NCBI GenBank assembly: GCA_023548195.1
Contig: JAJHZJ010000008.1
Span: 3,682,215-3,746,214, forward strand
Origin: Bettongia penicillata ogilbyi
Taxonomy: Eukaryota > Chordata > Mammalia > Diprotodontia > Potoroidae
Direction: 5' to 3'
DNA length: 64,000 nt
The notes under the pieces were generated by a model. The model ran no database searches. It was not told the DNA's origin and saw nothing but the letters and a program-made list of their open reading frames with translations. Within the stretch, counting starts at the first letter, position 1. Every line of letters begins with the position of its first letter. The translations under genes were made by a program, and so were the position numbers. This document shows, in pieces, positions 1 to 10,190 of this stretch.

Positions 1-97
1 AATGGGGAGAAAATTTGGAACCCAAAATTTTGTGAAAATGAATGTAAAAAGTTAAATAAATAAATTTATATTAAAAAAAAAGAAAAAGAAAAATACA
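1..97 (+). mobile_element. 3' end of an L1/HAL1-type element, cut by window edge
   Basis: The first ~60 bases match the 3' terminus seen again at about 16,246-16,314 and 25,839-25,910 (TTTGGAACCC, then TGTGAAAATGAATG, then an AAATAAATAAA-rich tail). An A-rich tail follows to ~97. The rest of the element lies before the window, so it cannot be assigned to a full L1, a HAL1 or an internally deleted copy. Confidence 0.8.
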
Positions 98-199
98 AGC
101 TTAGTGAATTACCAGTTAAACATGAGTCAATAATATTAAATGACAACCAAGAAAGTTAATGCAATCTTGGTTTGTATTAAGGGAGTTATAATGCCCAGG

Positions 200-730
200 A
201 CCTCTAGTGGTGGTAGTATCACGATACTCTTCCATGATCAGACCACATCTGGAGTATTTAATTCATTTTTGGCCTCCACATTTTAGGAAGGACAGTAAGG
301 ACCTAGAAAGTATTCAGAGGAGAATATCCAGGATGTTAAGGAGGCTCGAGTTTAAGCCATATACTAATCCATTGAAGAAACAAAGGATATTTCACCAGGA
401 AAATAGAAGACTCTAGTGGAAAGGGAGTGGTCTCTTCAAGTATTTGAAGGGCTGCTATGTGGAAGAGAGACTTGTTCTGCTCAACCTTAGAGGGCAGAAT
501 TAGGAATATTGGGTAGAAGTTGACAAGAACTATATTTAGGCTAAATGTGATGAAAATTTCTAATAACTAAAGCTGGCCATGAGTTAAATGGGCTGATGAG
601 TTAGTGGGTTCATCTTCAGCCAGGGTTTTTCAGCAAACCCTTGATGACCTCTTATTAGGTATATTGTAGATGGGATCCTTTTGTGCTTGTGGATTGGACT
701 TCTTAGCCACTGTGGTCCCTTCCAAATCCG
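200..730 (+). mobile_element. CR1/L3-type LINE 3' fragment
   Basis: The order of short blocks is that of the ORF2 end and 3' region of CR1/L3 LINEs: GACCACATCTGGAGTA, then AAGTATTTGAAGGGCTG, then GACTTGTTCTGCTCAACC and AGGGCAGAATTAGGA. It closes with a diverged tail to ~730. Related blocks recur at 22.8, 42.2 and 62.5-63.3 kb. Frames are broken. The 69-residue frame at 207-416 is a remnant of this LINE, not a host gene. Confidence 0.65.
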
Positions 731-759
731 GACTCGGCTGAGCCTGGGAAAATGTTATG

Positions 760-2440
760 TGGTGTCTGAGGGAGAATGCCATTATTCATGGGAGGATAAA
801 GGAAAGTCTTAGTGGAAAAAAGTGGCCATTTGAACTGAATTTTGAATGAGTGAATAGAATTCAGTAGGCAATGGTATAAGACCATTCCAGGCATAAGAAA
901 CTGTGTGCAAAGCCATCATGGAGAATGCAATGCGTGTTCAGCTGAAGCAGAGAATGGTCATCATAGCAGGGGTATACGATGTGTAGAGAGGAATGCTAGG
1001 TGATATAGATACTCCCAAAATGTCTTGGGCCTTACAAGACGTACAGATGAGTCTGCCTTTCACTTGGGGGAGGGGGATTGGCGAGAAGGAGGGTGGCACT
1101 GAAGACTTGTAAACAGGAGTGACAGGATCAAATTTGTGTGTAAGTTATTTTGGAAGTGATGTGGAGGATAGATTGAAGAAGTGGAGTGCTGTGGAGAGAG
1201 AAGAACTAGAAGACAGCTGTTGTCTTGAGTTTAACCTGCTCTAAATAGAGGCATCCAGGAGAGCAAAAGGGCAGAGGTGAGAAGTGATTCAAAAGTGACT
1301 TTAGAAGGACCTGGTAATTGGTTGGTTTTGAGAAAGGAGGAAGAGAGGAGAGTCAGGGAGCATCAGATCACAAACGTGATCAGCCAGGTGAATTGTGATA
1401 AGAGAAATAGCAAAGTCACAAAGGAGGAGCAGGCAAAAAGAGGGCAACTGGCCACTTGAGTTTTACATGTGCTTGTGAAACATTCACATGGGAATGTCTT
1501 ATAAACAGTGCTCAGGAGTCGAGAATAGGGATATGAATTTGGGAAGCACAAAGAGACAGTGGTTGATAGTGTAAAAATGAATGAGATTGCTAAGGGAGCA
1601 ATTAGAGAGTTAAGAGAAGGCAGCCAGGGAAATAGCCATGGGAACACCATATATGTCAAGAAGTGTGGAAGATTTGGAGCCACGAGAAAGACAGAGTGCA
1701 GAAAGAAATATTAGAGGCAAGAGGGGGTGTTGTCTCAGAAGTTGAGGAATAGAGAGTGTATACAATAGAAGGGGATAGTCACCACTGTGAGCAGGAATGG
1801 AGAATTTGGAAATTAGGTCTTTAGTGTCCTTAGAGCAGTTCCAGTAGTAGCAGAAGGATGTGTGGAAGCCAGATTCCAAAAGATTGAATGAAGAGTAGTG
1901 AGAAAATAAAAGTGTTATTTGGGGATAGGTTTTTTTTTTTCCAGTAACTTCAGTAGTAAAGGAGAGGAGAAAAATGAGATGGGAGGTGTATAGAATAGAA
2001 GAGTCAGGGTAAGAATTTTCCTGAGTCAGACAGATTTGAGAATTTTTGTGGACAGAAGGAAAGAAGCCATTGACAAAGGCGACATGGTGACCCATGAAAG
2101 AAAGAAAGGACTACTGGATCTAAGTCTGGGAGTCATCAGTGTCAAAGAAGAATTTCAGCTGAGAGGAAGTGGGAACATATCCACAGGTAGGAGGATTAGT
2201 TTTATTGAGTAGCAAAGATAATTCATCTGTAACCAAAGGGAAGCAAAAAAGTAAGCAATGATATTTAGAAGGTAGGAGAAGCGGAAGAAGAAACTCTGTG
2301 GTGCTCATGGCTTTAATCTCAGTGGAGGAGGAAGCCTTGTCATCTGCTGCTAGGATGAGAGGTAAGAGTGATGTTATGAGAGTGCCATCAAAAGGAGAAA
2401 AGGAAAGACTTGGACCATTCATTGCAGGGAATCAGACAAG
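760..2440. other. GA-rich segment, no supported gene; probably old repeat
   Basis: The plus strand is purine-rich and gives several chance minus-strand frames (up to 161 residues at 1610-2095) that are hydrophobic, of low complexity and without any domain I recognise. Phrasing such as CATTCCAGGCATAAGAAACTG resembles a widespread ancient mammalian interspersed repeat, but I cannot name the family. No splice-bounded exon was convincing. Confidence 0.4.
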
Positions 2441-2486
2441 TCACCAGTAGTGATCCAAAAGGGTTATTGTCCAGCAACAGGAAGCC

Positions 2487-2926
2487 TCGCTAAAGGTGGA
2501 CATCAAGAATTATTTTAGGTAAAAATGAGCTGTTTTATTCCCTTATCTGAGTCTATGTCCCATCTAGAGTGGAAGTGGAGAAAATGAATGAAGGATGAAG
2601 ATTTGTGAGTCTGAAAAGGTGGAAGGTCAGACAGACATAGAATCCTAATGAAACATCAGACTAAGCTGACTGTAAAATTAGACTGGACTGAGAAACAAAT
2701 AGAAGACAAACAGGACAGTTACATTTAAAATCATTTTGGAAACCATAAAGTGCTATATAAATGAGTTACTCTTATTGATAATAAAGGTTTAAGAAATGCC
2801 ATATTTGGCTAAGCTATTGGTCTGTCCAGCCTAGTATTCTGCCTCTGATAGGAGAAGACTGGAACAGATCCCAAATATCCCTAACTTTCCTTTATGTTAC
2901 ATTACAGATACTTGTATTAATTCACT
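2487..2926 (+). repeat. Left arm of perfect 440-bp inverted repeat
   Basis: Read base by base, this segment is the exact reverse complement of 3341-3780: 440 of 440 positions, no mismatch and no indel. Identity stops abruptly at both ends; the next bases on each side differ. The arm contains old interspersed-repeat-like text (for example CAGCCTAGTATTCTGCCTCTGA). No coding frame of note. Confidence 0.97.
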
Positions 2927-3340
2927 TAGCCCCTTATTTGTATCTCTAACCAGTACCAGGCTCTTAGAATAACAAGTTATATAAACGTATTACTTCCCCT
3001 GTAAAGTTGTGCCTCACAGAAGTGAAGCATTGAGAATTGCCTCTAGGACAGGGGGCAAAGAAACTCAGGCAGGACTGAACTGTGCTTCCAACCCAAGACT
3101 TCTGAATCTAAATCCTTGCACTGTCCTCAGCTGTTCCTTCCTTCCCCCAGTTTGGGAGCAAAGGTAGAAAGAAGAGTTGTAATTGGCCTTTGTGCTACTG
3201 AAGGAAGGACAGAGTTTCCATTCCACCTTCCTGCTTTCCTGTCACTAATTAGAGATGGCCACTCACTCCTCAAGAAACTTAGCATTATTTCTAGGTGAAA
3301 ATGAAACTTGTATCCACAGAGACATTACTACTGTAGTTCT
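2927..3340. other. 414-bp spacer of the inverted repeat
   Basis: Single-copy sequence between the two arms. It holds a 60-codon frame (3116-3298) with no recognisable domain and no repeat I can name. If the arms paired, this would be the loop. Confidence 0.9.
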
Positions 3341-3780
3341 AGTGAATTAATACAAGTATCTGTAATGTAACATAAAGGAAAGTTAGGGATATTTGGGATC
3401 TGTTCCAGTCTTCTCCTATCAGAGGCAGAATACTAGGCTGGACAGACCAATAGCTTAGCCAAATATGGCATTTCTTAAACCTTTATTATCAATAAGAGTA
3501 ACTCATTTATATAGCACTTTATGGTTTCCAAAATGATTTTAAATGTAACTGTCCTGTTTGTCTTCTATTTGTTTCTCAGTCCAGTCTAATTTTACAGTCA
3601 GCTTAGTCTGATGTTTCATTAGGATTCTATGTCTGTCTGACCTTCCACCTTTTCAGACTCACAAATCTTCATCCTTCATTCATTTTCTCCACTTCCACTC
3701 TAGATGGGACATAGACTCAGATAAGGGAATAAAACAGCTCATTTTTACCTAAAATAATTCTTGATGTCCACCTTTAGCGA
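3341..3780 (-). repeat. Right arm of perfect 440-bp inverted repeat
   Basis: Exact reverse complement of 2487-2926. The outer boundary is sharp: inside it reads CCACCTTTAGCGA, and outside it continues TTGGAGATAA, which has no counterpart left of 2487. There are no target-site duplications or terminal transposon motifs at the outer ends. Confidence 0.97.
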
Positions 3781-4250
3781 TTGGAGATAATAGAGTTAGC
3801 TACATTTGGAAACATGAATTTGTGCTCCATCCCTTAACCCCAAAACTTATTTTCATCTCATGCATAGCACCTCACTCCACATAGCCAGTCTTCTTCTGGC
3901 TAACTAAAAAAGCCAACTTTTCCTGTGTGGTTTTAATAAAAAACAAAAAAAACCCAAACAAAACCTGACAGAAGCATTTGAGAGTGTTAACATTTCTTAC
4001 GTGCCTGCCTTTTTGATTATTAGAATCCTTTTTTCTGAATTGCAAGCGCTTCATTCCAATAAGATAACTTCTGCCAAGGAAGCCAACTAGGGATTGTTGT
4101 GAGAGCTAGTTTCTAGATTAGTGGTGATTTATAATTGAAGCCAAGATGCTTCCTCACTGTAGATGCTGAACCCCTCAGTTACTTCACTGTAAATGTAACT
4201 GCTCCTTTTTCTCCCACAGCCTTTTGATCCTAGGGAGTCTCAACATTTTT
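3781..4250. other. No gene seen
   Basis: AT-rich sequence with an A-run near 3940. A good-looking splice acceptor at about 4219 (CTTTTTCTCCCACAG) leads into a 14-codon frame ending in TAG, but there is no nearby poly(A) signal and no donor-bounded open exon. I do not call it an exon. Confidence 0.5.
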
Positions 4251-4254
4251 CTTT

Positions 4255-4450
4255 TTCTGACTAGAAATAATCATAGTACTTCCATAATTTTATAGCATTT
4301 TAGATGTTTACAACATATTTTCTTCATGTTATGAGGTGAGTAATGAGTATTATTAGATCCATTTGGTAGAAGATGGAGCTGAATTGAAGTGACTTGCCTA
4401 AGTGTCCTATGACTAGTAACTGACAGATTTCTGCATCATGTAATGAACAG
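4255..4450 (-). mobile_element. MIR/THER-like SINE fragment
   Basis: Antisense MIR order is visible but diverged: TATAGCATTTTAGATGTTTAC, then AGATGGAGCTGAATTGAAG, then GTGACTTGCCTAAGTGTCC. There is no coding potential. Confidence 0.55.
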
Positions 4451-4579
4451 CTAGCTCCACTCCCATTTCTGTTCCTTGTGGTGAGGCTGCTGCTCACCTA
4501 GTTTCATAAGGGCACGGTGCTTTTCACTTTAAATAACATAGGGGCAGAATAGTTAACCTCTCCTTCTATTTTAGTTTAC

Positions 4580-4805
4580 ATTGTAAATCAGGATTCCTGA
4601 ACTTTTTTGTGTACTGTGGACCTATTTGGCAGTGTGTTAAAGCCAGTGGATCCTTTCTCAGAATGATGTTTCTTTTCTTTTTAATTCATAGTGATAAGGA
4701 ATGCTAAATTTCCGTTATTGAAAGTAAAGAAATATTTTTTTAAATCATCCAAGTTCACAGATCTCCTGAAATCTATCTATGGACTCCAAGTTAAGAACCC
4801 CTGAT
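4580..4805. mobile_element. Ancient short repeat with inverted ends, MER-like
   Basis: It starts near AGGATTCCTGAACTTTTT and ends GTTAAGAACCCCTG. The ends are roughly inverted copies of one another, as in old hAT-type nonautonomous DNA elements. A related copy is split by an L1 at 43.13-44.75 kb. The family name is uncertain. Confidence 0.45.
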
Positions 4806-4892
4806 TTAGGAGCATCCCCAAAATGTGACCCAAGAGCCTTTTCATTCACCCTCTTCCTGTTCTCCTAACCAGAGGGACAGGGTAGACTACGC

Positions 4893-5105
4893 TGTTGTTG
4901 TTCAAGACATTGCCAACTCTGTGTGACCCCATTTGGGGTTTTTTGGCAAAGATACTGCAGATACTGTAAAATGAGCAAACTGAGGCAAACAGGATTAAGT
5001 GACTTGCCCAGGATCACACAGCTAGAAGTATCAGGCTGGATTTGAACTCAGGTCTTCCTGACTCTAGGCCTGGCCCTCTGTCCACTGTGCCATCTAGCTG
5101 CCTGG
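4893..5105 (-). mobile_element. Marsupial tRNA-derived SINE (WSINE/Mar1 type)
   Basis: Near full-length antisense copy. The tRNA-like head is at the right (GGCAGCTAGATGGCACAGTG on the minus strand), followed by the B-box region GAGTTCAAATCC, then the GTGATCCTGGGCAAGTCACTT body and the distal AACCCCAAATGGGGTCACAC segment. Confidence 0.85.
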
Positions 5106-5219
5106 GCCCACTTAGAATGCTTCCTTTCAGTGCACTCATTCAATTCCACGGGATGAAAGAGTCCATCTTATGCCATCAGTAGGTGACAAAAGCTCCTGAC
5201 TTTGGAAGTTGTGGCCACT

Positions 5220-5326
5220 GTAGGATATCGTAGAAAGAGTACTGGGCTTTGGCAGTAGGAGACTTAAAGTTTTTTAGTCCCGGCCCTGACATGAAATAAC
5301 TGTGTGACCCTAATCAAGCAGCTTCA
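5220..5326 (+). mobile_element. MIR/THER-like SINE fragment
   Basis: Diverged MIR head: AAAGAGTACTGGGCTTTGG, then GTAGGAGACTTAAAG, then CTGTGTGACCCTAATCAAG. It is interrupted by the poly(T) run at 5329, probably by the retrocopy that follows. Confidence 0.6.
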
Positions 5327-5327
5327 C

Positions 5328-5775
5328 CTTTTTTTTTTTTATGAAAATACCCATTTTATTTGATATTTAAGTTCAGAACAAAATACACAAGCAGCTGGAT
5401 ATTCACAACAATGTAACAGGCAATCTTCCAAGGTTGGTTAGTGCCCTCTCTGCAGATGTTCAGACAGAAGTGGGTGACTACTCCTCTATTGTAAAGGGGG
5501 ATTATGCTTCAGGTAGTGGGTTGTGCTGGATATTCATTGACATTACTTGCAGATCTATGATTGAGTGATTCTCAATTCCTTTAAATTTACAAAATTGGCC
5601 AAATTGCCTGGTTGTTTGTAGAGATAGCCTGTATCAACTGAATGTCCCAGAAAAAAGTAGGAAAGTAGCTCTTAGGTTACTGAGTTCTCTTTAGGAACCA
5701 CACCTCCTTTCCTAAATTAGCTTTCTGTCTTTTGGGATATCCATGATTTCACCTCCCATGGGGCAGAGGAGGCTG
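5328..5775 (-). pseudogene. Possible antisense retrocopy of an mRNA 3' end
   Basis: Read on the minus strand, the segment ends with a canonical AATAAA about 20 bases before an A tract (poly(T) at ~5329-5340 on the plus strand). That is what a processed mRNA copy looks like. It lies inside a MIR fragment, which fits an insertion. The body is not a repeat I recognise and has no long frame, so only 3' UTR may be present. I could not find a clear target-site duplication. It could instead be the tail of an unnamed retroelement. Confidence 0.35.
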
Positions 5776-5784
5776 CAATTATTT

Positions 5785-5905
5785 CATGCATACAAGTATT
5801 TATCAAGTCCCTAGTATGTGCAAGGCTTTGGGATACAAAGAAAAAACTAAAAAAAACCTCATCCTTGAAGGAGTTTACCTTCTCTCTGGTAGTGGAATGA
5901 GTCTA
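5785..5905 (+). mobile_element. LINE-2-like 3' end
   Basis: The diagnostic text GTATTTATCAAGTCCCTAGT, GTGCAAGGCTTTGGGATACA and GAAGGAGTTTACCTTCTCTC follows the L2 3' terminal order. Confidence 0.7.
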
Positions 5906-6479
5906 CAATATTAATATAGGTAAGTAGGTAAAAGAAAGTAGGAAGCAGAAAAGCTAGGGATATGAGTTGGGTTGAGTTCAGGGAAATGCAGAGAGGTCAG
6001 TTTAAATGTAATTAGAATGTGTGGAGAAGAATCATGTGCAATTAGTCAGAAAAAGTTGATGGGCAACGTCACCTTGCTAATCCTGTCTCCCTGCCTCCGT
6101 GCTAGATTCAGTGACCTTTTCAGCATTCCTCATTCCTTTTTGACTTCTCCACAGATAGTCTGGCCTCCCTGGGTTTTTTGTGATACTGCTTTCACCTAAA
6201 AGGGAATACCCTTTTACTGTATTACCTATTATTCTTGTCCCAACCTTGTTACAATAGATATACATCCTAGAATTCCATCCTAGGCTCTCTTTTCTTTTGA
6301 TGTTCTGTCTGAGTAATCTCACCAGCTCCCATGAGTTAAATGATTATCTTTATAGAGGTGACTTCCAAATCTGCATATTCAGTCCTCTTTTCTCTCCCAT
6401 CCCTGTATCACTTACTGCTTTCTGCATATTTCTATCTGGATGGTCTATTGTTATCTCCAGCTTAATACATTCTAAATAG
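5906..6479. other. No gene seen
   Basis: AT-rich sequence with overlapping chance frames on both strands (5972-6199, 6077-6322, 6297-6479) that share no domain. From about 6300 it is pyrimidine-rich and may be diverged LINE-2 leading into the next feature. Confidence 0.4.
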
Positions 6480-6890
6480 AATCTCATTATCTTTCCTTTG
6501 AAACCCACCTATCTCTCAGACTTCCTGTTTCTATTGTGGTTATCTGCATCCTTCCAGTTGCCCAGCTTCATAATCTTGGAACCATCCTCAACCCTTTCCT
6601 TTTCCTAACCTTTTTCCATATATAAAATTCTTCTTTAAAACCCTCCATAACTTAGCCACCTTTCATCCCTCTTACATTCTCTTACATATATTCCTTATAC
6701 CCCATCCCATGCACTGATTTCCCCTCAATGCCAGTACCTTCCTGCTGTGATTACCTCCAGTTTAGCCTGTATAGTGTTTACATCTTGTACACCTTAGAGT
6801 GTTGGGGTTGGGGGCCATTTTTTGTATCCCCAATACTTAGTATAGTTCCTGGCATATAAGAGGCACTTAATACTTGTTGGCTTGAGTTTT
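6480..6890 (+). mobile_element. LINE-2-like fragment with 3' terminus
   Basis: It has C/T-rich L2 body phrases (CCTTCCTGCTGTGATTACC, TTTAGCCTGTATAGTGTTTA), then the typical end: GGCCATTTTTTGTATCCCC, AGTTCCTGGCATATAAGAGG, CACTTAATACTTGTTGGCTT. Confidence 0.7.
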
Positions 6891-6925
6891 TAAAAACCAG
6901 ATTTGTTTGTTTTTCCTTCTTAAAG

Positions 6926-7900
6926 CCTCAGGGTCGACAAGTGGATGATACTTCAATTGCTGCTGCCTAACATCTGGACCTGACCCTGACATACTCTGAG
7001 AGAAGATCCTGCACAGAAAGACTTTTTTTTTTTCACTTATAAGTATTCTTTTGACCAGACAGAAAAGTTAGAACTTTAAAAAAAAATGTAATGGCTGCTG
7101 TGACAACTCTTCAAAGAAACTAGTGTTTAAAGTATTTTTTTTTTTAATTTCCTCTTTCATCAATTTTCGCTAATATTTGAAATCTCAGTTTTTTATGGGG
7201 AGCTGAGAATATTATTCTGGAAATACTGTTTTTTAAAGTACTATTTAACATGCAGATAGAATTCCTATGGATAGAGGCACATGGACCATGGTATTAGTGG
7301 ATGGGGAGGAATTATATTTAAACATTTTGGCAGCAATAGTAGTAACTCACAGATTTCTTTATGCTCTTAATAGCACTTACTAAACACAGAATGAATCTGT
7401 CCTGTTGAATTTAGTCAGCACCTCAAATTATACAGCAACACAGTGACCCACACTGATGACTGGTAACAGAAATTTCGAGAAAGATTGAGGGCAGATTAAT
7501 GTAATTTCTCCAAAGAATACCTTTTTTTTTTTTTTTTGCCTATCCATGAAACCTGCAGTTTAGATTTTACGTTGGTTATTGATACATGAAATATTTGGGA
7601 AAAGAATGTTTCTGCCTACTACCATTTTATCAAATTCTAAATTGAACTTCATGTTTTGGAGGAGCATGAGACACAAACATGATTTCCCAGAATAAAGGTG
7701 TTAGAACATCTGTGTTTGGTCTGTGTTCATCCTGTTAAATCATGTAAATACAATATGGAGATGTTTTTCACCTTTAAACTTTGTGTATATTAAATTAAAA
7801 CCTAACTTTAATTTCTTGAAAGTGTTTTATTTAAGTAAAAGAATTGTCATGAAGAAAATAAATAATGTAAATAAATGCGCTCTCTTTGGAAGGCCCTTAC
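6926..7900 (+). CDS. Candidate terminal coding exon plus 3' UTR of an unidentified host gene
   Basis: A pyrimidine-rich tract (TTTGTTTGTTTTTCCTTCTT) leads to AG at 6924-6925 or 6930-6931, both in frame 0. The downstream frame is short and acidic, ends in three alanines and stops with TAA at 6968-6970. About 740 bases of mostly non-repetitive AT-rich sequence follow. AATAAA at 7691-7696 is followed by a GT-rich stretch (TGTGTTTGGTCTGTGTTC), the layout of a real cleavage site. Two further AATAAA hexamers lie at 7857 and 7870. What I see is acceptor, frame, stop and poly(A) architecture; that it belongs to an expressed gene is inference. I do not recognise the C-terminal peptide. No upstream exon is supported in the window, so the rest would lie further left, before the window or in unrecognised exons. 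An old retrocopy of a 3' UTR is the main alternative. Confidence 0.4.
7691..7696 (+). promoter_or_regulatory. Poly(A) signal AATAAA with GT-rich downstream element
   Basis: A canonical hexamer is followed about 15-35 bases later by GT-rich sequence. It would end the candidate 3' UTR near 7710-7715. Second-choice hexamers at 7857-7862 and 7870-7875 could give a longer transcript. Confidence 0.5.
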
Positions 7901-8029
7901 TTGTATGTGCATTGCACTATTAATTTGAACTACATTAATGAGTTCAGCTTCCTGAAATTATATAGTATAGATGTGATATATAAAGTATAAAGTATATAAA
8001 GTATAAAGTAATGTTAGACTGTAAGATAA

Positions 8030-8170
8030 GATTAGGATTCTGTTCTTGACTTTGCCACTAATTAATGATGTGAACTTGGAGAAGAGAGGTGCTTCCTTTC
8101 TGTAGGCTTTTGTTTCCTCATCTCTAAGGAGGTTGGACTAAACGAAATGTCTCTTTCAGCTCTGGTTGTT
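8030..8170 (+). mobile_element. MIR/THER-like SINE
   Basis: MIR order is seen: TTCTTGACTTTGCCACTAAT, then GTTTCCTCATCTCTAAGGAG, then GTTGGACTAAACGAAATGTC and TTTCAGCTCTGG. Confidence 0.75.
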
Positions 8171-8370
8171 AGCCCAGCAATATGACCATTGAGAGACATT
8201 GTGTGTAACTGAAGGAAAGTACATGAACTTCAAAACTGCCATGTTGACATGCTTCACCTGAAGTCATCTTTGAGTTCCTCATGATGGTGTAGGAAGCACC
8301 CTGGGTTCTCCAGAGCTGTTCTAAAGTAGCAGATGTTTGAAGGATTCCTGTTCTAACCTCTTCTGAAAAG

Positions 8371-8583
8371 TCAACTGTATACAGACCAGAACACTTCTCT
8401 AATTTGTTCGGGTTTTTCTAATATCCCTAACAAAAACTCAGTAATTACATCTCCAAGTTCTCTCAGGACCCTTAGATTCAATCTGTATGGGCCTGGCAAC
8501 TTAAACTCAGTGAGGTCCTTCTCAGCTGTAGAAGTTTCAAGAACAGATGCAGTGGCAGAGCACGGTCTATCCTCTAAATGCAA
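8371..8583 (-). pseudogene. CR1/L3-type LINE reverse transcriptase fragment
   Basis: The 70-residue minus-strand frame contains a block (around LRVLRELGDVITEFL, then EKPEQIREV) that follows the start of the CR1-family reverse transcriptase domain. There the family has a Pro-Arg-Val-Leu-Arg-Glu-Leu run, then a hydrophobic helix and a Glu-Lys-Ser-Trp-like motif. Only this N-terminal part of the domain survives. It is a dead LINE remnant, distinct from the L1 next door. Confidence 0.6.
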
Positions 8584-8789
8584 GGATCAGTTCGGATAAG
8601 TCCCTGACTTAACGTGGGTGCAGCCCTGTGATGCCGCTACGTGCTTTTCTTTTCCAAGTCTCTGGGGCCAGGAATCTGGCGACCAGGCAGTAAATATTTT
8701 TGGCCACACCTCCTTTAGGAAGACTATCTAGTAAATGAATTGTGATCTGCCCTGGTGAACAGACTCCTCATTGGATGACAGATCCATGT
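8584..8789. other. No gene seen
   Basis: Short stretch between the CR1 remnant and the L1 5' region. The exact L1 start is not visible. Confidence 0.4.
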
Positions 8790-9276
8790 TCTGCCATTGA
8801 ACTAGTTCTTAAAGTATTGGAAGAAGAGAGTTGGAACTTCTGGTGCCAAGTGGAGGAGTGGGGTGCGGGAGGGGATTGAGCCCCAAGAGCATTAGCAACC
8901 AGCCTCACAGCAAGGGGCCTGCAGCAAGGCTCTAAACCTGGGGCGATCTGCCAGCTTGACCCCATGCTCCTGCAAGCTGGCAGCCCCCTAGGCAAGTGAG
9001 CAGGCTATACAGGCTGCACAGCACCAGCCCTGAGGTAGGTTAGCAACAAGATCCCTCCACCAGGGCCAGCCATCAGAAAGACTGTTACCATAGCAACCCA
9101 ATGGCAAGGCTCCACTCAGAGCAGGCCAGAAGCTAAACTGCACACCCAGGGGAAGTCAGCCCTCCAGGGAAAGCCACTAGCCAAGCCCTGAAGCCCAGTG
9201 AAAAGTTTACAGTAAAACCCAGAACCCACATCTCATATAAAAACACCAAGTCACCAAAAAAAAAAAGGCAGAAAAA

Positions 9277-10190
9277 ATGAGCAAAAAAAAGAACTTGACT
9301 ATAGGAAGTTATTGTGGTGATAGGGAGGATTGAGGCATAGTAAGTTGGTCTCAGGCATAAAGAGAATTCCTGGCAGAGCTTAAAAAAGATTTTCAAAAGC
9401 AAGTTAGAGGAGAAGAAAAATTGAGACAAGTAATGAGAGTAATGCAAGAGAAGTATGAAAAAAGTCAATAGAATGGGGAAAGACACAAAAATTTACTGAG
9501 GAAAATACCTAAAAAATAGAATTAGCTAATTAGAAAAGGAAGTACAAAAGCTCCCTGAAGAAAATAATTACTTAAAAATTAGAATTGAAGAAGTAGAAAC
9601 TGATGACTATGAGACATCAAGATACAATAAAACAAACTCAAAAAAGCAAAAGTTTAGAAGAAAATGAAATTTATCACTGGAAAAATAACTGACCTAGAAA
9701 ATAGATCCAGGAGAGATAATTTAGAATAATTGGACTACCTGAAAGTCACGATTCCCTCCTCGCCTCAAAAAAAGCCTGGATAACACTTCCAAGAAATTAA
9801 CTAAAAAATGGCCCTGATATATTAGAACCAAAGGGCAAAATAAAAATTGAAAGAATCTACTCATCACCACCTGAAAGAGATCTCAAAATGAAAACTCCCA
9901 GAAATGTCTTTGTCAAATTCCAGAGCTCCAAGGAGAAAGTATTGCAAGTAACTAAAAAGAAACAGTTCAGATATTGTGCAGCTACAATCAGGATTACAAA
10001 GGATTGACAGCTTCCACGTTTAAAGAACTGGAGGGTTTGGAATATAATATACTGGAAGGCAGAGGAATTAGGATTACAATCAAGAATCACCTACTGTGCA
10101 AAATTGAATATAATCTTTCTGGGGAAAAAAGTGGACATTTGACAAAATACAGGACTTTCAAGCATTTCTTATTAAAAGACCAGAGCTGAA
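9277..10190 (+). pseudogene. L1 ORF1 remnant (RNA-binding coiled-coil protein)
   Basis: L1 ORF1p is a trimeric RNA chaperone with a coiled coil, an RRM and a C-terminal domain. The ATG in AAAATGAGCAAAAAAAAG is followed by TGA after about 18 codons. Downstream, the charged heptad-rich region (GATTTTCAAAAGCAAGTTAG) and the RRM block (AGATCCAGGAGAGATAATTT) can be traced with several further frameshifts. Compare the better-kept copy at 23764-24723. Confidence 0.8.

Noticed and set aside
1610..2095. 161-residue minus-strand frame
   Set aside because: It comes from purine-biased plus-strand sequence. Hydrophobic low-complexity content, no splice context, and overlapping other chance frames.
4219..4264. 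Strong-looking splice acceptor followed by a 14-codon frame to TAG
   Set aside because: No poly(A) signal or donor-bounded open exon follows, and MIR sequence begins at once.
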